From JAJOKK01 sp965370555 (lineage in GTDB: Bacteria > Bipolaricaulota > Bipolaricaulia > UBA7950 > UBA9294): DNA of 17,679 nt. Shown here in pieces: positions 6,549 to 12,370 of the stretch (position 1 is the stretch's first letter; every line of letters starts with the position of its first letter). The notes below the pieces were generated by a model. That model made no database searches and was not told the DNA's origin. It was given only the letters and a program-made list of their open reading frames with translations. The translations under genes and the position numbers were made by a program. The DNA is taken from the NCBI GenBank assembly GCA_965370555.1, contig CBDUVB010000036.1, positions 1 through 17,679 of the forward strand, given 5' to 3'.

Positions 6549-7289
6549 TCAAATCGAGCCGCCAGCGGCGGGTTTATCTGTAGGTGTCGATGTATCTTGT
6601 TCAGCGTTTCCAGACTTGTTTGATCCAAGGATATCTCGCAGTGTCTTCCCGAGTTCCGTAACGCACACCTTGATATCTCCCCCCTCGACTTTGTACTTCT
6701 CGTACACTTTCCAGTCATCCTGATCCTCAACTTGGATGTAAAGTGGCGTGAGGTCTACGAGCCCAGAACCCAGGAGATCGGTCGCGTCCTCCACGGGGGT
6801 GGAATCCCAGTCGGAGGTCGCAAAGGCAATCAGGTCATTGACCATGATTCGGTCGGCAGCGTGCGCCAGCCTGAGAAACTCGTCGTACGAGATTCGTTGC
6901 TGTAGAAATGCCTTGAAGAGCATCGCAATAACCTGCGATGTCTGATGGTCCTCGCACCGATCAAGAATGTACAAGAGTTTTTCGCCGACAGTAACCCGAA
7001 AGCGGCCCGAGTTGTTCACTTTGCGAACCATCGCTTCGCGCTGCTCCGCTTGCACGACGTGGAGTTCCTTCAGGAAATGCAGGAGCTTGTTCAGGAAGAG
7101 ACGGTCTCTGATTACGAGCGTGGCTCGGGTTAGCGCAAGAACGGTTCCGATGATGGGAATATCCTTGAGGACGCCCGAATCGAGTGTTGAGTCGAGAATG
7201 ACCTCTGCAAGTGCAGCGGTCGAATCCTGCAAACCAGGATCCATGATAGCTTGCTCAAGCGAGTCACTTATATCTAGTAGTCCAGTCAT
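6549..7289 (-). CDS. Uncharacterised 246-aa protein with a hydrophobic segment
   Basis: I do not recognise a named family. The protein opens MTGLLDISDSLEQAIMD. It has a glycine-containing hydrophobic stretch (IPIIGTVLALTRATLVI, about residues 46-62), then RDRLFLNKLLHFLKEL, a long helical acidic and basic middle part (EKLLYILDRCEDHQTSQVIAMLFKAFL), and a polar Gly/Ser/Thr-rich tail. The layout suggests a membrane-associated or membrane-inserting helical protein; toxin or defence function is only a guess. I chose the start at ATG 7289: the frame stays open to 7499, but that extension reads through the nrdD-tail repeat copy B in the wrong frame. The ribosome site before 7289 is poor. Confidence 0.65.
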   Translation of the reverse strand: MTGLLDISDSLEQAIMDPGLQDSTAALAEVILDSTLDSGVLKDIPIIGTVLALTRATLVIRDRLFLNKLLHFLKELHVVQAEQREAMVRKVNNSGRFRVTVGEKLLYILDRCEDHQTSQVIAMLFKAFLQQRISYDEFLRLAHAADRIMVNDLIAFATSDWDSTPVEDATDLLGSGLVDLTPLYIQVEDQDDWKVYEKYKVEGGDIKVCVTELGKTLRDILGSNKSGNAEQDTSTPTDKPAAGGSI

Positions 7290-7310
7290 CTTGTGTGCCG
7301 AACACTGTTC

Positions 7311-7450
7311 ATATCGGTCGCCATAAGACCCTCCATGCCCGCCTGAGAGCACATCGACCGGGGCTGCAAGCTCCGGTCGGTCCCAGTCTTTACGCGTGCA
7401 CCAACGGCGTGGCAGAATACGTCTTGCGATCGGCGAACTCGGCTTGCTTG
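7311..7450 (-). repeat. nrdD-tail repeat, copy B
   Basis: 140 bases closely similar to the 3' end of the radical-domain gene and its downstream sequence (copy C, 9483-9621). On the minus strand it reads KQAEFADRKTYSATPLVHA and a stop, then a hairpin GACCGG-A-GCT-(3)-AGC-C-CCGGTC (one mismatch) and GTGCTCTCAGG. It follows the stop codon of the MqsA-like gene by about 20 bases and is in the same frame as that gene. Confidence 0.85.
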
Positions 7451-7470
7451 ACGCAATGGTTGGGCATTCT

Positions 7471-7680
7471 TCATGCGTACTTGTACACGGGCGTTTCAAT
7501 GATCTTCGTGGGCTTCTTTCTGCCCTTGATCACTGCCTGAATATGCTCCACGGTCTCCGGGGCAAAGTATTGCTCGCCGGTCTCCCGGCACACCCGTGCC
7601 GGCACGTGCTCGATGAGGAAGAACTTGCCGTCATACTCCAGCGTGTAGGTTGCTTCAGTTTCAATCATCGTTTCTTTCAT
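7471..7680 (-). CDS. MqsA/YgiT-like antitoxin-type protein without its zinc site
   Basis: About 69 aa, starting MKETMIETEATYTLEYDGKF and continuing FLIEHVPARVCRETGEQYF. This matches the YgiT/MqsA-type N-terminal domain, where EYDG...VPA..C..CGE.Y is usual, and ends with PVYKYA. The second cysteine pair is degraded (VCRETGE), so zinc binding is doubtful. Members are usually antitoxins paired with a small RNase; no toxin gene is adjacent, so it is an orphan. Two ATGs are in tandem (7683 and 7680); GAGGTG suits the second better. Its leader abuts repeat copy D and its end abuts copy B, so the gene is sandwiched between two copies of the nrdD tail. Confidence 0.7.
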   Translation of the reverse strand: MKETMIETEATYTLEYDGKFFLIEHVPARVCRETGEQYFAPETVEHIQAVIKGRKKPTKIIETPVYKYA

Positions 7681-7694
7681 CATGTCACCTCATC

Positions 7695-7752
7695 AATACG
7701 TCTTGCGATCGGCGAACTCGGCCTGCTTGCTGTCGTTCCACTGCTCGACCGG
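7695..7752 (-). repeat. nrdD-tail repeat, copy D (short)
   Basis: 58 bases reading PVEQWNDSKQAEFADRKTY then TGA on the minus strand, nearly identical to the radical-domain gene. It lacks the last residues and the hairpin region. One side joins GTTAACC of a possible attC; the other side passes directly into the leader of the MqsA-like gene. Confidence 0.8.
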
Positions 7753-7813
7753 TTAACCTGCCAGCGAGGTAAGCGCCCGAAAGGGAGCGTGCCGAAGCTG
7801 GTCAGCGTTGAAT
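7752..7813 (-). mobile_element. Possible degenerate attC site
   Basis: On the minus strand this is ATTCAAC (7807-7813, fits RYYYAAC), spacer GCTGA, then CCAGC (L''), a GC-rich hairpin centre with CCC-TTTC-GGG, then GCTGG (L'), CAG and GTTAACC (7751-7757). The inner stem is perfect, while the outer boxes pair only at AAC/GTT. It lies 13 bases after the DUF2442 stop, where a cassette attC is expected. Confidence 0.5.
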
Positions 7814-7826
7814 CCCTTGTTCAATC

Positions 7827-8087
7827 CTATTGATATACAAGGGGCGTTTCGCTCGTGTCCTCCAGGGAGTGGAGATCGAGATCGACATCGAGCGTGGGCC
7901 AATACAAGTGGAACCCGTGTTGGAGTTCGACGTTCAGAATATCTGCAACGGTTGCGTCTTTGAACCAAGGAAACTCGTTGTACGGTAGGAAATACTCCTT
8001 CCCCTGGGCGTACAGCCAAAGGCCATGAATGTCGATATTGAGAACCTCAACTCGGGAAGTGCTTCTTCCAAGCGTTTTCGATTTCAT
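7827..8087 (-). CDS. DUF2442 protein, partner of the DUF4160 gene
   Basis: The 86-aa protein has the DUF2442 pattern: STSRVEVLNIDIHGLWLYAQ, then GKEYFLPYNEFPWFKDATV and a C-terminal HLYWPTLDVDLDLHSLE. DUF2442 and DUF4160 genes are regularly found together and are listed as a putative type II toxin-antitoxin pair; which partner is toxic is not settled. The ATG at 8087 has AAGGAG 7 bases upstream; a GTG at 8090 is also in frame. It overlaps the end of the DUF4160 gene by 41 bases, so the two are surely co-translated. Confidence 0.85.
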   Translation of the reverse strand: MKSKTLGRSTSRVEVLNIDIHGLWLYAQGKEYFLPYNEFPWFKDATVADILNVELQHGFHLYWPTLDVDLDLHSLEDTSETPLVYQ

Positions 8088-8286
8088 CACAGTGCTCCTT
8101 TACTACACGAGTCAGTTCCGTAATCTGTGAGCCTGATAGACCATGATTTTTCGCAAGAACCACCTCGGGTTCTACCCAGAACTTCGCCTCGCCGTCTGTG
8201 CAATACACGTGTACATGCATCCTCTCCTCCTCACGCGAGAAGAAGTAGAACCTATAATTCTTGTACCGAAACACCGTCGGGCTCAT
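8047..8286 (-). CDS. DUF4160 protein (putative toxin-antitoxin component)
   Basis: The 79-aa product has the typical opening MSPTVFRYKNYRFYFFSREE, the signature HVHVYCTDGEAKFWVEPEV and a C-terminal helix ending ENAWKKHF, all features of DUF4160. It is probably soluble. It is the first gene of a two-gene cassette with DUF2442. There is no ribosome site before the ATG; instead a promoter lies so close that the transcript would start at or next to the ATG, suggesting a leaderless mRNA. Confidence 0.85.
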   Translation of the reverse strand: MSPTVFRYKNYRFYFFSREEERMHVHVYCTDGEAKFWVEPEVVLAKNHGLSGSQITELTRVVKEHCDEIENAWKKHFPS

Positions 8287-8291
8287 AGCAC

Positions 8292-8320
8292 ATTATTGCA
8301 CAAGTCTGTGATGCTGTAAA
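8292..8320 (-). promoter_or_regulatory. Promoter of the DUF4160/DUF2442 pair, likely leaderless
   Basis: On the minus strand TTTACA (8315-8320) and AATAAT (8292-8297) are 17 bases apart. The ATG begins 6 bases after the -10 box, where transcription itself would start. Confidence 0.6.
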
Positions 8321-8405
8321 ATAGGCTCGGTCGAACGGGGGGCATAACCCGCACAGCTGGCGCGGCAATTGCCTATTTCTTACTTCTTAGATTCATCTGA
8401 AAAGC

Positions 8406-8458
8406 GGTCCTAACTGGCGTGTCAGTTGCAGTATCGGGTTGATGCTATTGTTAGGACC
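8406..8458 (-). mobile_element. Integron attC-like site of the HEPN cassette
   Basis: On the minus strand GGTCCTAAC (8450-8458) and GTTAGGACC (8406-8414) are perfect 9-bp inverted repeats 35 bases apart. The CDS stop TAA lies in the first box. The same GTTAGGACC begins the cassette at 9334-9342, as expected because cassette start and R'' must pair in the circular form. The inner L''/L' pairing is weak, so this is a short, imperfect attC. Confidence 0.7.
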
Positions 8459-9299
8459 CATTACCAGATACCTTTGCTTCGGCTTTTTTCTTCTCCACCC
8501 GTTCCATTATCACACCAAAGCAATCATCTGGCCTTTTCCAATGGGTATCCTTCACCAATCTATTTAGGGCATCAACACAAAGTCCGAACAGATCCTGAGC
8601 CTCATCAGTATCGTATTCCTTTTCTGGATGATTTGTGGGATTTCTAAAATTAACCCTGATCCTGTCTAGAGTATCCAAGAGTTCGACGGGTGGTTTGTTA
8701 GTTTTCTTTGACCGAAGTTGATCAATCATCGGACCCCACATTTTCTGTTTGTCAGGTAGTCGATTTCGTTTAATAACGCACTGATAGTAGTGTTTTAGTG
8801 CTCCTTCTACGCACCTAAGCTGGTGAAAAGCAGCGGCAGTGGGCAATTCAAATGCAATAGCTTTACATCCCAAACTGAAATCTCGGGCGGAAATAACAGG
8901 TAGAGAGAGGAAGACTCGATCAGCCAGCAGCGAATAGGGGAAATTCAGCAGTTTATCAACATCAAGGCGCTTTTCTGTGACCAAATAAACCATCTTGCCT
9001 GCTGCTTCTGCAATCATTGTTCTTTCAATCTGTCTTGCAAGGTTTCTAATGCGAATAATCAGCGAATCCTCTGCTTCGTCTTCTGCCGGCATTCCCTCTA
9101 TTTCTTCACCGAGTTGCCATAGATCATTACCAGCACGTATTGTGATTTGTAGTCCTGCTTCATCTATGCTTCTTTTCAGATCGCTAATCGCTTCTAGGAC
9201 ACTGTTCTTGCCACCAATCTTAGTTTTGAGAGGTATATCGACAAGGTACCAGTGTATTGCGCCCAGATGTATGTACTGACTTATTGTGTGAGTTTCCAA
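8451..9299 (-). CDS. HEPN-domain-like protein (candidate RNase toxin or defence gene)
   Basis: The 282-aa protein is mostly alpha-helical. Residues 212-250 (RIRVNFRNPTNHPEKEYD then TDEAQDLFGLCVDALNRLV) carry RNPTNH, an R-x4-H motif (Arg219, His224) in the context typical of HEPN ribonucleases, which are common in abortive infection and toxin systems. The rest shows no domain I can name. The start is TTG at 9299, with AGAGG 8 bases before it. It fills a complete integron-like cassette (GTTAGGACC at 9334-9342 to 8406-8414) and looks more AT-rich than its neighbours, consistent with transfer. No antitoxin (for example an MNT-type nucleotidyltransferase) accompanies it. Function is inferred from the motif only. 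Confidence 0.7.
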   Translation of the reverse strand: METHTISQYIHLGAIHWYLVDIPLKTKIGGKNSVLEAISDLKRSIDEAGLQITIRAGNDLWQLGEEIEGMPAEDEAEDSLIIRIRNLARQIERTMIAEAAGKMVYLVTEKRLDVDKLLNFPYSLLADRVFLSLPVISARDFSLGCKAIAFELPTAAAFHQLRCVEGALKHYYQCVIKRNRLPDKQKMWGPMIDQLRSKKTNKPPVELLDTLDRIRVNFRNPTNHPEKEYDTDEAQDLFGLCVDALNRLVKDTHWKRPDDCFGVIMERVEKKKAEAKVSGNGS

Positions 9300-9333
9300 T
9301 TCGCTAACCTCTTTATTCTACTTCTTATCGATT

Positions 9334-9342
9334 GGTCCTAAC
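9334..9342 (-). mobile_element. Cassette start boundary (R' box)
   Basis: GTTAGGACC on the minus strand, identical to the box ending the attC at 8406-8414 and complementary to its R'' box. It marks the upstream edge of the HEPN cassette (about 928 bases). Confidence 0.65.
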
Positions 9343-9411
9343 GTTGTTCATATCCATCTTCATACCACCTCAAACACAGCTACAATTGCGGATAAGACGC
9401 CTGCCAATAGC
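9340..9411 (-). repeat. Cassette-leader repeat, copy 2
   Basis: Similar to 5348-5417. On the minus strand one frame reads NALLAGVLSAIVAVFEVV and a stop, a hydrophobic tail that might be the end of a lost gene. It ends at the cassette start box. Confidence 0.55.
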
Positions 9412-9482
9412 GCATTACTGTTGGCGCAAGCGGTGAGATATCAAGCTGTTGCGACAAGACACCGTTTCTTATACCGTATCTT

Positions 9483-9621
9483 ATATGGATCGGTATGAGA
9501 CCCTCCATGCTCGCCTGAGAGCACATCGACAGGGCTGCAAGCTCCGACCGGTCCCAGCCTTTACGCGTGCACCACCGGTTTGGTGGTATAGGTCTTACGA
9601 TCGGCGAACTCGGCTTGCTTG
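9483..9621 (-). repeat. nrdD-tail repeat, copy C (parent copy)
   Basis: The 3' end of the intact radical-domain ORF plus about 80 bases of downstream sequence. It is the only copy attached to a complete gene, and so the likely source or target of copies A, B and D. After the stop (9561-9563) lie a weaker version of the hairpin and GTGCTCTCAGGCGAGCATGG. Confidence 0.85.
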
Positions 9622-9758
9622 CCATCGTTCCACTGCTCGACCGGACGCAGGTAGCCGACGATCCGCGAGTAGACCTCCGCTCGCTGCCTCTCTTCCGCGG
9701 ATATTATTGTCCCGTCTTCTAGAATGAGGTTGCCATCTTTATCTTCGTTGTAGTTCAA
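9561..9758 (-). CDS. Detached glycyl-radical domain of class III ribonucleotide reductase
   Basis: The 65-aa product is MNYNEDKDGNLILEDG..., then EVYSRIVGYLRPVEQWNDGK (residues 28-47) and QAEFADRKTY. SRIVGYLRPV is the glycyl-radical motif at the C-terminus of NrdD; Gly35 would hold the radical made by the activase NrdG. In most NrdD proteins this lies in the same chain after the zinc ribbon. Here it is a separate ORF starting 20 bases inside the end of nrdD in another frame. The start TTG at 9758 has a perfect AAGGAGG (9767-9773) at 8 bases, encoded in the nrdD 3' end. This points to separate, coupled translation, giving a subunit analogous to the YfiD/GrcA spare part of pyruvate formate-lyase. 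Confidence 0.85.
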   Translation of the reverse strand: MNYNEDKDGNLILEDGTIISAEERQRAEVYSRIVGYLRPVEQWNDGKQAEFADRKTYTTKPVVHA

Positions 9759-11790
9759 TCTTTACGCCTCCTTGTTGGTCTTTGTGTTCTGCGTAGTTTT
9801 CTATCAGTTCTTCGTCACACTTAGGGCAGTACTTGTGCTCCCCGGGGATGTACCCGTGTTTAGGGCAGATGGAGAAGGTCGGGGTGAGGGTGTAGTAGGG
9901 GAGATGGAAGTTCTCCGCGATCTTCCGCACCAAGCGCTTTGCCGCCTCCGGAGTGGGGCTGCTCTCCCCGAGGAATCCGTGGAAGACCGTGCCTCCGGTA
10001 TAACGTGTCTGCAGAGGATCCTGCATCTTGAGCGCCTCGAACAGGTCCTCGGTCAACCCGACCGGGAGGTGAGTGGAGTTGGTGTAATAGGGTGTCTCCC
10101 CGCCGTATTTCTCCAGGTTATAGATGCGAATATCGGGGTAGCGAGCGAGGTCCTTCTTGGCGAGACGGTAGCTTGCCCCCTCAGCCGGGGTCGCCTCCAG
10201 GTTGAAGATCGATCCGGTCTCCTCCTGGAAAGCGCTCAATCGTTCCCTCATGAAATCGAGCGTCTTCAACGCGAATCCCTGTCCCTCTTCATCGGCGATC
10301 GAGAGGTCATGGAGGTTCAGCAAGGCTTCGTTCATCCCGATCAAACCGATGGTGGAGAAGTGGTTGGTCCAGTAGCCTTCCGTGCTCTCCTTGATCCTGC
10401 TTAGATAGAACTTCGAGTAGGGGTAGAGCCCGTTCTTGGTGAGCGTCTCCAGGGTCTTCCGCTTGGTGATGAGCGATTCCTTGGCGAGTTCCATGAGGTT
10501 CGCAAGTCGATCGAAGAAATCGGCTTCGTCCCTCGCGAGATACCCGAGGCGTGGCATGTTGATAGTCACCACCCCGATCGATCCGGTAAGAGGGTTGGCA
10601 CCGAAGAGTCCCCCGCCGCGCTTGCGCAACTCGCGATTATCGATCCGCAACCGGCAACACATCGACCTTGCATCCTCGGGCTTCATGTCGCTCCCGATGA
10701 AGTTCGAGAAATAGGGGATCCCGTACTTCGCGGTCATCTCCCACACGGGTTTGAGGTTCTCGTTCTCCCAGTCGAAGTCCGCGGTGATGTTGTAGGTGGG
10801 AATGGGGAAGGTAAACGGACGCTCACGCATGTCGCCCTCAATCATCACCTCGGCAAAGGCACGGTTGAAGAGGTCCATCTCGTGCTGGTAGTCCCCGTAG
10901 ACTGTATCCTGCAGTTTTCCGCCGATGATCACCGGCTCCCCTTTCATGTAGCGAGGGACCTCTAAATCAAGGGTGACATTGGTAAATGGCGTCTGAAACC
11001 CAACTCGCGTAGGAACGTTCATGTTATAGACGAATTCTTGGAGGTTCTGCTTGAGCTCCTCGTAAGAGAGAGCATCGACACGGATGAACGGGGCGAGGTA
11101 GGTGTCGAGGTTGGAGAAGGCTTGCGCGCCAGCCGATTCGCCCTGCAGGGTGTACATGAAGTTCACCACCTGCAACAGAGCCACGCGGAAGTGCTTTGCC
11201 GGGCGCGATTCGACCTTTCCCCTCACCCCACGAAAGCCTTGTAGGAGAAGGTCTTTCATATCCCAGCCAACACAATAGGCGCCAAGGGTTCCCAGGTCGT
11301 GTATGTGAAAATCGCCGCGCTCGTGCGTCTCGCGAATCTCCCCCGGGTAGATCTTGTTCAGCCAGTAGCGAGTGATCACCCGATCGGTGATGTGAGTGTT
11401 CAACCCCTGCAGGGAATAGCTCATGTTGCTGTTCTCGCGCACCCGCCAGTCGCGATCGAAGAGGTAGTCCTCCACTAAAGGGATCTCGGTTAATAACCCC
11501 CTTATCTCACGCAGGTCGGCGTGCTGTTTGCGGTAGAGGATGTACGCCTTCGCTGTGCGTGTATACCCTGCCTCGATGAGGGTATTCTCTACGAGATCCT
11601 GGATCTCCTCTACTGTAGGATGCTTGGCGACGAAGCGTTCGTTGATGAGCCCTACGATGAGTTCGGAAAGGCGCTTGGCCGCAACCTCATCAGGTGTCCC
11701 CACTGCCCGCATTGCCTTCCAGATGGCTGTGGTGATCTTGACTTCGTCGAACGGAACAATACGTCCGTCGCGTTTGATAATATGATTCAT
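9739..11790 (-). CDS. nrdD: Anaerobic ribonucleoside-triphosphate reductase, large part lacking the radical domain
   Basis: The 683-aa enzyme reduces ribonucleoside triphosphates to deoxy forms under anaerobic conditions. An ATP-cone regulatory domain occupies about residues 1-95 (MNHIIKRDGRIVPFDEVKIT). The 10-stranded barrel follows, with SMCCRLRIDN (Cys378/379, the thiyl-radical region) and GGGLFGANPLTGSIGVVTIN. The C-terminus has the zinc-binding ribbon CPKH...CPKC (642-658) and then stops at LQRR without the glycyl-radical motif, which is supplied by the next ORF. The ATG has a GGGGG-type ribosome site and a promoter 50 bases upstream. No nrdG activase gene is in the window. The frame is otherwise intact and well conserved. 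Confidence 0.95.
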   Translation of the reverse strand: MNHIIKRDGRIVPFDEVKITTAIWKAMRAVGTPDEVAAKRLSELIVGLINERFVAKHPTVEEIQDLVENTLIEAGYTRTAKAYILYRKQHADLREIRGLLTEIPLVEDYLFDRDWRVRENSNMSYSLQGLNTHITDRVITRYWLNKIYPGEIRETHERGDFHIHDLGTLGAYCVGWDMKDLLLQGFRGVRGKVESRPAKHFRVALLQVVNFMYTLQGESAGAQAFSNLDTYLAPFIRVDALSYEELKQNLQEFVYNMNVPTRVGFQTPFTNVTLDLEVPRYMKGEPVIIGGKLQDTVYGDYQHEMDLFNRAFAEVMIEGDMRERPFTFPIPTYNITADFDWENENLKPVWEMTAKYGIPYFSNFIGSDMKPEDARSMCCRLRIDNRELRKRGGGLFGANPLTGSIGVVTINMPRLGYLARDEADFFDRLANLMELAKESLITKRKTLETLTKNGLYPYSKFYLSRIKESTEGYWTNHFSTIGLIGMNEALLNLHDLSIADEEGQGFALKTLDFMRERLSAFQEETGSIFNLEATPAEGASYRLAKKDLARYPDIRIYNLEKYGGETPYYTNSTHLPVGLTEDLFEALKMQDPLQTRYTGGTVFHGFLGESSPTPEAAKRLVRKIAENFHLPYYTLTPTFSICPKHGYIPGEHKYCPKCDEELIENYAEHKDQQGGVKIELQRR

Positions 11791-11840
11791 GAGCTCGCCC
11801 CCTCAATCAATAATAATCGTTTAGAAAAACCCGGATCTCT

Positions 11841-11870
11841 ATCCTAATGTGTTTGCCTAAGGGGAGTCAA
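11841..11870 (-). promoter_or_regulatory. Promoter of nrdD
   Basis: On the minus strand TTGACT (11865-11870) and TAGGAT (11841-11846) are 18 bases apart, 50 bases before the nrdD ATG. Confidence 0.6.
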
Positions 11871-11941
11871 CCCGAGGTGAAGATGGAGCGGGTGGGAAAA
11901 ATAACGGTGAATAGCCACTTAGAGTATTCAACCCCTGAAAA

Positions 11942-11961
11942 AGGGTGATGAACGTCACCCT
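11942..11961 (-). terminator. Hairpin with T-run between the divergent nrdD and rpsT promoters
   Basis: AGGGTGA-(6)-TCACCCT has a perfect 7-bp stem. On the minus strand it is followed by TTTTTC, the form of an intrinsic terminator. A second overlapping stem (CCC-TTTTTCA-GGG) could compete with it. No gene lies just upstream on that strand, so it may insulate nrdD or be part of a regulatory leader. Confidence 0.5.
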
Positions 11962-12015
11962 CGACTCTCCACGCCCTTAATTCCTTTCTAAGGGGGGCCA
12001 GCCAGGGAGTCGCGC

Positions 12016-12044
12016 TTGATTCAGACGCCCCCATCCGCTAAGAT
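12016..12044 (+). promoter_or_regulatory. Promoter of the rpsT-secF-recJ operon
   Basis: TTGATT (12016-12021) and TAAGAT (12039-12044) are 17 bases apart, giving a leader of about 40 bases before rpsT. Confidence 0.65.
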
Positions 12045-12088
12045 TCTGCGTTGTTCAAGCGACAAACAACGACTAGTTTTTAGAGGTG

Positions 12089-12355
12089 ATGGAAATTCCT
12101 AATATCCGTTCAGCAAAGAAGCGTCTCAGACAGAATGAAAAACGACGGGGGCTCAATCGCACAAGAAAGGCGGCCATAAAGCAGGTCGTCAAGCAGATTC
12201 GGTTGCATATCGCCTCTCAGGACAAGGAAGCGGCTCACTCTCTCCTTCCGCAGTTAAGCAAAGTCGCCGACAAGGCCGCCAAACACAACACGATTCACAA
12301 GAACAAGGCGAGTCGGATCAAGGCGCGGTGGACAAATAAGGTCGAGGCTCTGTAA
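12089..12355 (+). CDS. rpsT: 30S ribosomal protein S20
   Basis: The product is a small, very basic protein: PNIRSAKKRLRQNEKRR near the start and KAAKHNTIHKNKASRIKARW near the end, both hallmarks of S20, which binds 16S rRNA early in 30S assembly. The ATG at 12089 is only 2 bases from GAGG and lies inside the ribosome site. The family normally begins M-(P/A)-N-I, which places the first residue at the ATT codon 12095-12097; GAGGTGAT (12083-12090) is ideally spaced for it. The true start may therefore be AUU, giving 86 aa, which recalls the weak UUG start and autoregulation of E. coli S20. First gene of the operon. Confidence 0.92.
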   Translation: MEIPNIRSAKKRLRQNEKRRGLNRTRKAAIKQVVKQIRLHIASQDKEAAHSLLPQLSKVADKAAKHNTIHKNKASRIKARWTNKVEAL

Positions 12356-12370
12356 GGAGGAGGCTAGCGC

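Noticed and set aside
7290..7499. N-terminal extension of the 246-aa gene
   Set aside because: It reads the nrdD-tail repeat in a frame other than its coding frame; a similar spurious frame occurs at 9380-9625.
4111..9621. The nrdD-tail copies as CRISPR or simple tandem repeats
   Set aside because: There are only four copies, unevenly spaced, with protein-coding content and genes between them; no spacers.
9380..9625. 81-aa minus-strand open frame
   Set aside because: It overlaps the end of the radical-domain gene and repeat copy C in another frame, with no ribosome site suited to its start.
9772..10404. 210-aa open frame on the + strand
   Set aside because: It lies opposite the strongly conserved nrdD coding sequence, has no ribosome site and looks like no known protein.
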